Source: Chitinophaga arvensicola
GTDB taxonomy: Bacteria; Bacteroidota; Bacteroidia; Chitinophagales; Chitinophagaceae
DNA length: 64,000 nt
Reading direction: 5' to 3'
NCBI RefSeq assembly: GCF_900110835.1
Contig: NZ_FOJG01000001.1
Coordinates: 372,001-436,000, forward strand
Notes under the pieces: generated by a model
Databases searched by the model: none
What the model was told of the DNA's origin: nothing
What the model saw: the letters and a program-made list of their open reading frames with translations, nothing else
Made by a program: the position numbers and the translations under genes
Shown here: in pieces, positions 37,443-45,832 of the stretch
How positions within the stretch are numbered: position 1 is the stretch's first letter
Layout: the number at the start of each line of letters is the position of its first letter

Positions 37443-37584
37443 TAGATATTTTCCTGATTCTATTCAGTTCAATTAGATACTACAGCAAATCCGTTTGGGT
37501 TTACCGCTTTTATATTTCAATTCCATCATTTCAATACTATCAGGTTCAATTAATCTTCCAAATCTACCTGAAATCAGTGCAATA

Positions 37585-39792
37585 TCAATGAATTCCTCCC
37601 AGATATGCAGACAGCCTGTTAATCGCTGCGGCTACTACACCGATCTGCTCCTGTGCTTCTTTCCATCTGCGTTGTTCAATCGCCTCCCTTACTCCCGGAA
37701 TGGTTTTAACACCATAGCCAGTATAGAAACCGGGGGCGTATAAGGTGTGTTTATACCAGGTGCGGGCTGGTAATCCTGCGTCGTTAAGGAGTTGTTGCTC
37801 CGCCTGGTACAGAGCTTTATTCACGGTAGCGCCGGTGAGCGTTTTCCGGGCGGCGAGTGCTATGGTAGCGGTATCCAGGCCGGTGAGCGCATTTTGCAAA
37901 GGAGAGAAATCGAGATAGGGCACTTCCGATTTCGGTAATGGAGCTGTTAAGTGTTTGGTAGTATCTGTAACCTGCTGGTATTTATTATCTCTTATCAATT
38001 GATTTTCGATGGCAGTAGATTCCCTGAGATTAGTGGTCAGGTCTGTTAATTCATTCACGTAGCCATTAACCGTTTCATAGAGTTTACGAAAATCGAAAGG
38101 CAATGTAACAGTATTGGCTAAACGCAATACGGTATGTCCTGCGGTTTGCGACAATGCCACGCCGTATTGAAAACCGGGATCTTTAAACCGGGTGTAATCG
38201 TCGTAGGAATCGTAGATGGAGTGATATTCCCCGCCGGCATCTTCTCCCGAAAAACCATAGTCGAGCGCCGGCACGCCCAGGTGTTGCAGAAAGGAAGAGT
38301 AATCAGAACCTGAGCCCATAGCCCCGATGGCGAAGCCTTGTTTGGAAAGTTTTTCTTTTTTCTGTTTCGGCGTAGCTGCTTTTACCGCTTCTGCAGCCTG
38401 TTTACGGGCCTGGAGGCTGATAGCTGTTTGCGGATCTTTTATATCGCGGGCTACTTCATTCACCAGTGTTTCCAGTGCATGGGAACCGCTGGCGTTCAGG
38501 AAACCCCGGCCATTGTTATCTGAATTGATGTACACCACCGCTTTGTCTTTGAGTTCGGCGGCATGATCTTCTACCCATTCAGTAGAACCGAGTAAACCGG
38601 GTTCTTCTCCATCCCACGCGCAATAAACCAGGGTGCGTTTGGGCTGATAACCCTGTTTCTTTAACTCACCGATGGCTTTTGCTTCTTCCAGCAAAGCTGC
38701 CAGTCCGCTGATGGGATCAGCGGCGCCGTTTACCCAGGCGTCGTGGTGATTGCCACGGATAATCCACTGATCTGGCTGTTCGCTGCCTTTCAGTTTGGCC
38801 ACTACATTATAGCAGGGGCGTATCTGCCAGTCGAACGACAGCTTCAGATGCACTTTTGCGCTGCCGCCGCCGATGTGATAGGTAAAGGGCAGGGCGCCTC
38901 TCCATTCTTCCGGTGCTACCGGCCCTTCCAGGGCTTTCAGCAAAGGAGTGGCATCATGATAACTGATCGGGAGTACGGGTATCTTTAGGAGATTGGGTGC
39001 TTGCAGGCGGTCCAGCCGTTTGGCATTGGCGGTAGCGCCGATATCGGGGGTCAGCGGATCACCGGGATAGATGACGATATCCATTACGGAGCCACGCTGA
39101 ACACCGTATTCATTCTTGAAAGCGCCTTTAGGGTATACATCGCCGGCATAGTAGCCATCATCGCGGGGATCGGAGTAGATGATGCAACCAATGGCGCCGT
39201 GTTCCTGGGCCACCTTAGGTTTACTGCCCCGCCAGGAGCGGCCGTATTTGGCAATGACGATCTTGCCTTTTACGTTGATACCAGCACGGTCCAGGTATTC
39301 ATAATCTTCCGGAAGACCATAATTTACATATACCAGGGAGCCTTCCACATCGCCATCGGCACTCCAGGCGTTGTAGGTAGGCAGTTGTCCTGCCTGACCG
39401 GAGGTAGCGTCTTCTTTCAGGGCGGGTTCTTTAAGCAGTGCTTTGTAGGAGGTTGGCCCTTTCAGTTCCACCAGGCGTTCCTTTGGGGTGGGGAACAACA
39501 CCTGGTAGGTAACAATTTCTGCGTCCCAGCCATAGCTTTTAAAGCGTTGGAGGATATCTTCGGCCACGGCTTTGCCACGGGCGGAGCCAATATGATGCGG
39601 TTGTGAGGATAGTTCCCTGATCGTTTCGCCGATGTGACTACTACTTAACTGTTTATCGAAGCGGCTTTCCAGTTCCAGTTGACGGGTAGCAGCGGTGTCG
39701 GCATAACCGGTGAGTTTTTTGTCCTGCGTCCGGGCGACCCCGCCGGTGCACAGGAGAAGTGCCAGCAGCAGGGAGAAGTTGGTTGTTGTCAT
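37585..39792 (-). CDS. Exported M28 metallocarboxypeptidase (glutamate carboxypeptidase II-like)
   Basis: The 735-residue protein has a signal peptide (FSLLLALLLCTGGVARTQ), a PA domain (about 120-260), an M28 peptidase core and a C-terminal TfR-like dimerisation domain (about 580-720). Zinc-site motifs: GNHHDAWVNGAADPISG, the catalytic pair DGEEPGLLGS, INSDNNGRG and EYHSIYDSYDDY. This three-domain architecture matches PSMA/NAALADase-type enzymes that release C-terminal acidic residues. It is divergent from the AhpD-like gene across a 237-bp gap with palindromes. Confidence 0.92.
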   Translation of the reverse strand: MTTTNFSLLLALLLCTGGVARTQDKKLTGYADTAATRQLELESRFDKQLSSSHIGETIRELSSQPHHIGSARGKAVAEDILQRFKSYGWDAEIVTYQVLFPTPKERLVELKGPTSYKALLKEPALKEDATSGQAGQLPTYNAWSADGDVEGSLVYVNYGLPEDYEYLDRAGINVKGKIVIAKYGRSWRGSKPKVAQEHGAIGCIIYSDPRDDGYYAGDVYPKGAFKNEYGVQRGSVMDIVIYPGDPLTPDIGATANAKRLDRLQAPNLLKIPVLPISYHDATPLLKALEGPVAPEEWRGALPFTYHIGGGSAKVHLKLSFDWQIRPCYNVVAKLKGSEQPDQWIIRGNHHDAWVNGAADPISGLAALLEEAKAIGELKKQGYQPKRTLVYCAWDGEEPGLLGSTEWVEDHAAELKDKAVVYINSDNNGRGFLNASGSHALETLVNEVARDIKDPQTAISLQARKQAAEAVKAATPKQKKEKLSKQGFAIGAMGSGSDYSSFLQHLGVPALDYGFSGEDAGGEYHSIYDSYDDYTRFKDPGFQYGVALSQTAGHTVLRLANTVTLPFDFRKLYETVNGYVNELTDLTTNLRESTAIENQLIRDNKYQQVTDTTKHLTAPLPKSEVPYLDFSPLQNALTGLDTATIALAARKTLTGATVNKALYQAEQQLLNDAGLPARTWYKHTLYAPGFYTGYGVKTIPGVREAIEQRRWKEAQEQIGVVAAAINRLSAYLGGIH

Positions 39793-39842
39793 AATAAAGA
39801 TGCAGATCTTGTTGAAAAAGAGGGTTTATTGGCTCAATATAC

Positions 39843-39968
39843 AAATAGTCTACCATATCAATAGGGTAATTTACTACGTCCTTTCTACGCAATAACTTTT
39901 GGTTATGATCCATAAATATAGGTTATAGCCGAAATAGTCTACTTAACCAGTAGATTAATCTATATTTG
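39843..39968 (+). promoter_or_regulatory. Divergent control region with promoter, palindrome and direct repeats
   Basis: TATATTTG (39961-39968) is a full TAnnTTTG match, 61 bp before the AhpD-like ATG. The perfect palindrome TAGATTAATCTA (39951-39962) overlaps its first two bases, an ideal place for a repressor. AAATAGTCTAC occurs twice, at 39843-39853 and 39932-39942, between the divergent M28 and AhpD-like genes. Confidence 0.5.
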
Positions 39969-40029
39969 TAAATCCTTTCATAGCTTTATTGGGTGAAACG
40001 ATAAACATAACATCATAAACAGCAGTTAT

Positions 40030-40374
40030 ATGGCCAATGCGATTCAGGAGTTTAACGACTACCGGGCTAAAATGAATGAGGTAATACTGGGCAAGCAGAA
40101 CAAGGTAATTAACCGGTTATTCAACCTGGATACCAATACGTATGCAGAAGGGGCGCTGAGCACTAAAACCAAGGAGATGCTTGGGTTGGTGGCTTCTATG
40201 GTATTACGTTGCGACGATTGTATTAAGTATCACCTGGAAAAGGCATATGAGCAGGGTGTTACCACCGAGGAAATGTATGAGATCTTTGCTGTTGCCAACA
40301 TTGTGGGCGGTACTATTGTGATTCCGCATACACGGCGGGCCGCTGAATTTTGGGAAGAATTACAGGCACAGTGA
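40030..40374 (+). CDS. Carboxymuconolactone decarboxylase/AhpD-like protein
   Basis: The 114-residue protein is an AhpD-fold domain. It carries the redox motif C61-x2-C64 followed by His68 in LRCDDCIKYHLEKAYEQGV, and the family's GVTTEEMYEIFAVANIVGG. Members act as thiol peroxidase partners or decarboxylases; the CxxC-x3-H points to a thiol-redox role. It precedes korB by 67 bp on the same strand, and an operator-like palindrome overlaps its promoter. Confidence 0.88.
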   Translation: MANAIQEFNDYRAKMNEVILGKQNKVINRLFNLDTNTYAEGALSTKTKEMLGLVASMVLRCDDCIKYHLEKAYEQGVTTEEMYEIFAVANIVGGTIVIPHTRRAAEFWEELQAQ

Positions 40375-40441
40375 GCAGGTATTTACAGCTATCTATCGTA
40401 ACTTTACAGACTCTATAATATATTATATTTAACTCATACTA

Positions 40442-41482
40442 ATGTCAACAGCAACTATAGCTCCGCAGGCGCCCCTTACGTCGAAAGACTTTGCAACGGA
40501 CCAGGAAGTACGCTGGTGCCCAGGCTGCGGCGACTACTCTATACTTAAACAGGTACAGACTATTATGCCCACGCTGGGCGTTCCCCGTGAGAACATTGTG
40601 ATTGTTTCCGGTATCGGTTGTTCCTCGCGTTTTCCATACTATATGAATACTTATGGTATGCACTCTATCCATGGCCGTGCTACGGCGATCGCTTCCGGTT
40701 TGAAAGCGGCCCGTCCTGAACTGAGCGTATGGATTGTAACCGGAGATGGAGATGGTTTATCCATTGGTGGTAACCATACCATTCACCTGTTGCGTCGTAA
40801 CTTTGATGTGAACATTATGCTGTTCAACAACCAGATTTACGGTTTAACAAAAGGACAGTACTCTCCTACTTCAGAAGAAAATAAAGTGACCAAGTCTACC
40901 CCGATGGGTAGTATTGACCATCCGTTTAACCCAATGGCGCTGGCCCTGGGTGCAGATGCTACTTTTATTGCCCGCAGTATGGACCGCGATCCGAAACACC
41001 TGCAGGAGTTGCTGAAACGCAGCCATGCACATAAAGGCGCTTCTTTCCTGGAAATATACCAGAACTGTAACATCTTCAACGATGGCGCATTTGAGGCGTT
41101 TACCGAGAAAAGCAGCAAGGCAGATGAAACCATCTTTGTAGAACAGGGCAAACCACTGGTGTTTGGCGCTGCAAAAAACAAAGGAATCCGCCTGGATGGC
41201 TTAAGACCGGTAGTAGTGGAACTTGGTGGCGAGTATTCAGAAAGTGATCTGTGGATACATGATGAGAATGATTTCTACAAGGCACAACTGCTGACCCGTA
41301 TGTTCGATGATGTACGTGTAGAAGGTCATCTGCCCCGTCCTTTCGGTATCTTCTATGAGGCTTTCCGCCCTACCTATGAAGATATCATGGGCTTCCAGCT
41401 GACCGAAGCACTGGCTAAAAAAGGTCCTGGTGATCTGGATAAGTTACTGGCAGGCAGCGAAACCTGGACTATCAAAGAATAA
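40442..41482 (+). CDS. korB: 2-oxoacid:ferredoxin oxidoreductase beta subunit
   Basis: The 346-residue thiamine-diphosphate subunit has the CPGCGDY motif (RWCPGCGDYSILK) and a TPP site GDGDGLSIGGNHTIHLLRRNFDVNIMLFNNQIYGLTKGQYSPTS. It decarboxylates a 2-oxoacid (usually 2-oxoglutarate) to the acyl-CoA while reducing ferredoxin. The alpha subunit KorA is normally adjacent but is not seen in this window; the gene upstream is AhpD-like. Exact substrate unknown. A terminator follows. Confidence 0.9.
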   Translation: MSTATIAPQAPLTSKDFATDQEVRWCPGCGDYSILKQVQTIMPTLGVPRENIVIVSGIGCSSRFPYYMNTYGMHSIHGRATAIASGLKAARPELSVWIVTGDGDGLSIGGNHTIHLLRRNFDVNIMLFNNQIYGLTKGQYSPTSEENKVTKSTPMGSIDHPFNPMALALGADATFIARSMDRDPKHLQELLKRSHAHKGASFLEIYQNCNIFNDGAFEAFTEKSSKADETIFVEQGKPLVFGAAKNKGIRLDGLRPVVVELGGEYSESDLWIHDENDFYKAQLLTRMFDDVRVEGHLPRPFGIFYEAFRPTYEDIMGFQLTEALAKKGPGDLDKLLAGSETWTIKE

Positions 41483-41502
41483 CTATAACACCTCCAATAA
41501 AG

Positions 41503-41537
41503 CAAAAAACCTTCCGTGATACACGGAAGGCTTTTTT
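41503..41537 (+). terminator. Bidirectional terminator after korB
   Basis: CCTTCCGTG (41510-41518) and CACGGAAGG (41522-41530) form a perfect 9-bp stem with a 3-nt loop, with an A-run before and a T-run after. It can end korB (plus) and the convergent lysE-type gene (minus). Confidence 0.85.
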
Positions 41538-41549
41538 GTTTCGAATATC

Positions 41550-42188
41550 TTAGTGTCCCATGGAACCTACGTCGAACAATACTTTATACAACAGTACCAG
41601 CCCGAAGATGATCATGCTCACGCCAGCAATGCGGTTCAGCCACTCTACGTTTTTAAGCGTGAGTTTATGACGGAGCTTATCTGATACAAACACTTTCATG
41701 ATATCAGCGGACAACACCATGCTTAAACAAACCCCATACATTACTATCCGGTGGCTTATCGAAGTAGCACTGTAGCCAATACACACTGGTAGCCAGAAAA
41801 TAACTACTCCCGGGTTGAGGGTATTCATTAAAAAGCCGGCCAGCCATATCTTGAGATAATCATGCGTACCAAACATTTCCGGCTTCTCCTCTCCTGTACT
41901 GATCTTCACCTTTTTAAACAACAGGCCGTATATGCCCATGCCTATCAGTAATACACCACCAACAACGCCGATAGTGCGGTTATACCCTTCCAGGCCACTG
42001 ATAAACGCGGTGGAGATATTACCGATCAGTACAAACATGATATCGCTGAAAGACACGCCCAGTGCGAAACTAATGCCTGCCTTAAAGCCATTATTAACAC
42101 TGTACTTTATAATTGCGAATATAACCGGGCCTACCGATACAGATAAAACCAATCCCAGTCCCAGTCCCGCTACAATTGCTGCTATCAT
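41550..42188 (-). CDS. LysE family amino acid exporter
   Basis: The 212-residue integral membrane protein has six predicted helices. The N-terminal segment AAIVAGLGLGLVLSVSVGPVIFAIIKYSVNNGFKAGISFALGVSFSD is the LysE/RhtB signature. Members export amino acids such as lysine or homoserine derivatives; the substrate here is unknown. It lies 29 bp downstream of the GH3 gene, and its transcript ends at the shared terminator. Confidence 0.9.
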   Translation of the reverse strand: MIAAIVAGLGLGLVLSVSVGPVIFAIIKYSVNNGFKAGISFALGVSFSDIMFVLIGNISTAFISGLEGYNRTIGVVGGVLLIGMGIYGLLFKKVKISTGEEKPEMFGTHDYLKIWLAGFLMNTLNPGVVIFWLPVCIGYSATSISHRIVMYGVCLSMVLSADIMKVFVSDKLRHKLTLKNVEWLNRIAGVSMIIFGLVLLYKVLFDVGSMGH

Positions 42189-42217
42189 GCGTATAATTTC
42201 CGTGTCACAGGTGCTAC

Positions 42218-43756
42218 TTAACTCTTAACGGTTTTTCCAGCAAGAAATTTCTCCCAGTCCTTCAGTTTCTCACCTTTCATTACACGAGGAAACTTATTCA
42301 TGGCTCCTTCCTTGCCTTTGCAACGGAGATAATCAATGAATGCGTCGTTTGGTAATATTTCTACAAATACTTCCTTCAGGGCGGCGGAACGTTCCACGGC
42401 GTAGTCATCGTTTACCTCTGCGAGGGTCTGGTCAATGATTTCGCGTACTTTCTCCGCATCCACACCCGGTGTATCTGTACCCACATACCAGCGATGAGCA
42501 AACAGGTTCTGATAAGGGAACCCGGCTACCGTAAATTCACGGACAACAATGCCCAGCTTTTTCTGCACATTATCTATGGCCTTGTTCATGTTGTCGATAC
42601 TCATATGCTCCCCGCAAAGACTGAGGAACTGCTTGGTACGGCCAACAATCACAATTTCATGTTCCTTTACAGAAGTAAATTTCACCACGTCACCGATCAG
42701 GTAACGCCATGCGCCTGCACAGGTAGAGAGCATCACCGCGTATTCAACATCTTCCACTACCTCATGGATCATGTAAGATTTAGGATTCGGCTTTACTTCT
42801 CCCTCTGCATCAAAGTTTTCTTCATTGAACGGAATAAATTCGTAGAAGATACCGGCATTCAATACCAGTTTGATGCCCCGGGTACCCGGACGGGCCTGGA
42901 ATCCGAAAGATCCCTCAGAAGCCATATAAGTTTCAATGAACGCAATAGGCTTTCCGAGCAGCTTCTGAAAGTGATCGCGGTAAGGTTCAAAAGATACCCC
43001 GCCATGAATATACACCGCCAGATTAGGCCAGATTTCATGAATATTCTTAACCCCGTGGTATTTGATAATTTCTTCGAGTACAATCTGTACCCAGGCAGGT
43101 ACGCCACAAACAGTACCTACGTCCCATTCTTTGGCTTTGCGCACGATTAACTTGATACGCTGTTCCCAATTGGGTTTCCGGGATATTTTGCCTCCCGGCT
43201 TATAAAAACGGCGGAACCATTTCGGGATATTCTTGGCCTGAATGCCACTCATATCGCCTTCGTAATAATCGCCTTTCTCGAATAAGGAAGTAGTTCCACC
43301 CAGCATCAGGATGCCCTTTTCAAAGGAACGGGGTGGAATATTAAAGTTGGCCATGGAATACAGCTGCTTCACACCCACTTTCTTCACCGTTTTCAACATG
43401 GCTTTGGTAACAGGTATGTGCTTGCTGGCAGATTCTGATGTACCGGAACTGAGCGCAAAGTATTTGATCTTCTCCGGCCAGCTTACGTTCGCTTCTCCTT
43501 CCAGGCAGCGGTACCACCATTCTGCGTGCATCTTGGTGTAGTTATGCACAGGTATTCTTTCGCGGTATTGCCCTATAAAATTGGCACTATCGAGTACTTC
43601 CTGAAATTGATAGTGACGGCCAAACTCCGTCTCCTTGGCCTTCTCCAGCAAACGATGCAGTACCTGCAGCTGGTATTGGCGAGGCGTTCCTAACTTAAAC
43701 GTGAACTTCTTCCTGATGCGTAGTGACCTGGAAATAAGATTACCTATGATGGCCAT
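42218..43756 (-). CDS. GH3-family acyl-acid amide synthetase
   Basis: The 512-residue protein is a bacterial GH3 protein of the ANL adenylate-forming superfamily, named after plant auxin-conjugating enzymes. Features are the P-loop-like YFALSSGTSESASKHIPVT near 115, ASEGSFGFQARPG, VVEDVEYAVMLSTCAGAWRYLIGDVVKF and GRTKQFLSLCGEHMS. Plant relatives join amino acids to acyl acids via AMP esters; the bacterial substrate is unknown. It is co-directional with the downstream lysE-type gene, with a TAnnTTTG promoter upstream. Confidence 0.9.
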   Translation of the reverse strand: MAIIGNLISRSLRIRKKFTFKLGTPRQYQLQVLHRLLEKAKETEFGRHYQFQEVLDSANFIGQYRERIPVHNYTKMHAEWWYRCLEGEANVSWPEKIKYFALSSGTSESASKHIPVTKAMLKTVKKVGVKQLYSMANFNIPPRSFEKGILMLGGTTSLFEKGDYYEGDMSGIQAKNIPKWFRRFYKPGGKISRKPNWEQRIKLIVRKAKEWDVGTVCGVPAWVQIVLEEIIKYHGVKNIHEIWPNLAVYIHGGVSFEPYRDHFQKLLGKPIAFIETYMASEGSFGFQARPGTRGIKLVLNAGIFYEFIPFNEENFDAEGEVKPNPKSYMIHEVVEDVEYAVMLSTCAGAWRYLIGDVVKFTSVKEHEIVIVGRTKQFLSLCGEHMSIDNMNKAIDNVQKKLGIVVREFTVAGFPYQNLFAHRWYVGTDTPGVDAEKVREIIDQTLAEVNDDYAVERSAALKEVFVEILPNDAFIDYLRCKGKEGAMNKFPRVMKGEKLKDWEKFLAGKTVKS

Positions 43757-43783
43757 TAACTTTCCCTCTCTTTAATTGAACTA

Positions 43784-43791
43784 CAAAAATA
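43784..43791 (-). promoter_or_regulatory. GH3 gene promoter -7 element
   Basis: The minus strand reads TATTTTTG, a full TAnnTTTG match, 27 bp upstream of the GH3 ATG. No clear -33 box. Confidence 0.5.
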
Positions 43792-43891
43792 AGTGGAATA
43801 TTGAATATAAGTTGACTGATAATTAGGAATTACAGATTATATGTTAACATTAAGTCTTCTATACATACAAAATATCCAAAAGATGTAGGCT

Positions 43892-43932
43892 ATAATTCGC
43901 AATTCATAATTCGCAATTCGTAATTACCTTTG
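43892..43932 (+). promoter_or_regulatory. Near-leaderless promoter and 14-bp tandem repeat before the IMPase gene
   Basis: TACCTTTG (43925-43932) is a full TAnnTTTG match, and its last base is only 4 nt before the IMPase ATG at 43937. The mRNA should then begin at or near the start codon. ATAATTCGCAATTC is repeated in tandem at 43892-43905 and 43906-43919, directly upstream. Confidence 0.55.
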
Positions 43933-43936
43933 CGGC

Positions 43937-44707
43937 ATGTTAAAAACAACTTTACTCAAAGCTACTGAAGCCAGCGGAAAAATACTGCAACAATATTTCA
44001 ATGGTCCATTCGAGGTGAGCAGTAAAAGTACGGTGAACGACCTGGTAACAGAAGTAGATAAAAAAGCCGAAACGGCGATTATTAACGTTATCAGGGAAAC
44101 TTATCCAGATCATTTTATTTTGAGTGAAGAAGCAGGCGAAATGAAGACAGCGTCTTCTGTGAAGTGGATTATCGACCCCATTGATGGCACCGTGAATTTC
44201 GCCAACGGCATCCCCCTCTGTTGCGTATCCATAGGAGTGGAACAGGATGGCGAAATGATACTGGGCGCAGTATATAACCCTTTTATGAACGAGCTTTTTG
44301 TGGCAGAAAAAGGAAAAGGCGCTACCCTCAACGGCAACCCCATCCACGTTTCTACCAAAACAGACGTGTCCACCTCCTTCCTGGTAACAGGTTTCGCCTA
44401 CAAATGGGAAGATGCTGCCAATAATCCCTTACAAGTTCTGGAACGCGTGATCAAACAAGGCATTCCCTTGCGCAGACTCGGTTCTGCTGCCATTGATCTC
44501 TGCTGGGTAGCCTGCGGCCGTTTTGATGGATTCTATGAACATCATCTCCAGGCCTGGGATTCTGCCGCCGGCTTCTTAATAGTAGAAGAAGCAGGAGGAA
44601 AAGTAACAGACTTTTCCGGCAACCGCTACTCCCCTTATCAAAAAGAAATACTGGCCACCAACGGTCATATCCATAGTGCATTACAAGATCTTATTAACGG
44701 TAAATAA
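43937..44707 (+). CDS. Inositol monophosphatase family protein
   Basis: The 256-residue Mg-dependent phosphatase has the family motifs EVDKKAETAIINVIRETYP, LSEEAG, WIIDPIDGTVNFANGIP (metal-binding DxxDGT) and QAWDSAAGFLIVEEAGG. Substrates in the family include inositol-1-phosphate, 3'-phosphoadenosine phosphates and fructose-1,6-bisphosphate; this one is closest to generic SuhB-type. It is followed by thiL 12 bp on, so both are likely in one operon. Confidence 0.93.
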   Translation: MLKTTLLKATEASGKILQQYFNGPFEVSSKSTVNDLVTEVDKKAETAIINVIRETYPDHFILSEEAGEMKTASSVKWIIDPIDGTVNFANGIPLCCVSIGVEQDGEMILGAVYNPFMNELFVAEKGKGATLNGNPIHVSTKTDVSTSFLVTGFAYKWEDAANNPLQVLERVIKQGIPLRRLGSAAIDLCWVACGRFDGFYEHHLQAWDSAAGFLIVEEAGGKVTDFSGNRYSPYQKEILATNGHIHSALQDLINGK

Positions 44708-44719
44708 GTAACTGGGAAG

Positions 44720-45754
44720 ATGGAACAGGAAAGAACAGAAATACAGGACCTGGGAGAATTCGGATTAATCGAGTATCTCACCAGGAACATAGAAATACAA
44801 AACGCCAGCACCGTATTGGGTGTAGGTGATGATGCTGCGGTGATTGACCACTTCGGCAAACAAACGGTGATCAGCACCGATATGCTGGTGGAAGGCATTC
44901 ACTTCGATCTGATGTATACGCCCCTGAAACACCTGGGGTATAAATCAGTAGTGGTGAACCTGTCGGACATCTACGCGATGAACGCCATTCCCACCCAGAT
45001 CACGATCAGTATTGCCTTCTCTAACCGCTTCTCCCTGGAGGCGCTCAACGAATTCTATGAAGGCGTGTACGCTGCCTGTGAGAAATACGGCGTAGACCTG
45101 GTAGGTGGCGATACCAGCAACTCCCAGAAAGGCTTTGTCATCAGCGTTACTGCCATCGGAGAAGTAACCCCCGACCAGTTCGTAAAACGGTCTACCGCCG
45201 AAAAGGGCGACCTGCTCTGCGTTACCGGCGATCTTGGTGCAGCCTACCTGGGCCTTACCCTCCTTGAAAGAGAGAAAAAGATCTACCTGGAAAGTCCGGA
45301 AGTAAAACCCGACCTGGAAGATCAGACCTATATTATTGGCCGCCAGCTGAAACCGGAAGCCCGCAAGGACATTATCGAATTCCTGCAGGAAGCCGATATT
45401 AAACCTTCTGCCATGATGGATGTAAGCGACGGACTCAGTTCTGAAATTCTGCATATCGCCAAACAGAGCAACCTCGGTGTGGTACTGTATGAAGAAAAGA
45501 TCCCTATTGCCCAGGAAAGTAAGGAAATAGCCATGAAATTCGGCCTGGATCCAACTGCCTGCGCACTGAGCGGCGGAGAAGATTATGAGCTGCTGTTCAC
45601 CATGAAACAGGCAGATTACGACAAGATTGTGCTGAACGAACAAATCAGTGTGATCGGCTACATGACCGATATATCAGAAGGCGCACATATCCATACCAAA
45701 GGTGGCAACAAGTTTAAACTGGTTGCCCAGGGTTGGAACGCATTTCAACAGTAG
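44720..45754 (+). CDS. thiL: Thiamine-monophosphate kinase
   Basis: The 344-residue kinase phosphorylates thiamine monophosphate to the diphosphate cofactor. The PurM-like signature is GVGDDAAVIDHFGKQTVISTDMLVEGIHF (34-62), with VVVNLSDIYAMNAIP, GGDTSNSQKGFVISVTAIGE, MMDVSDGLSSEILHIAK and GGEDYELLFT. It lies 12 bp after the IMPase gene and ends before repeat copy B. KorB in this window is a thiamine-diphosphate user. Confidence 0.95.
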   Translation: MEQERTEIQDLGEFGLIEYLTRNIEIQNASTVLGVGDDAAVIDHFGKQTVISTDMLVEGIHFDLMYTPLKHLGYKSVVVNLSDIYAMNAIPTQITISIAFSNRFSLEALNEFYEGVYAACEKYGVDLVGGDTSNSQKGFVISVTAIGEVTPDQFVKRSTAEKGDLLCVTGDLGAAYLGLTLLEREKKIYLESPEVKPDLEDQTYIIGRQLKPEARKDIIEFLQEADIKPSAMMDVSDGLSSEILHIAKQSNLGVVLYEEKIPIAQESKEIAMKFGLDPTACALSGGEDYELLFTMKQADYDKIVLNEQISVIGYMTDISEGAHIHTKGGNKFKLVAQGWNAFQQ

Positions 45755-45771
45755 CAATACTGGAAAAAAGA

Positions 45772-45812
45772 TTGGGGAGATAGAAGTGACAACGCCACTT
45801 TTATCTCCCCAA
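45772..45812 (+). repeat. Repeat family copy B: hairpin after thiL
   Basis: TTGGGGAGATA (45772-45782) pairs with TATCTCCCCAA (45802-45812), then G-T, AAGTG/CACTT pairs close on the loop acaacgc. It shares GGGGAGATAGAAG and CTTTTATCTCCCC with copies A and C but not their upstream 45 bp. It lies between convergent thiL and GT39 genes. Confidence 0.78.
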
Positions 45813-45832
45813 AATATTATACGCCCGTACTA

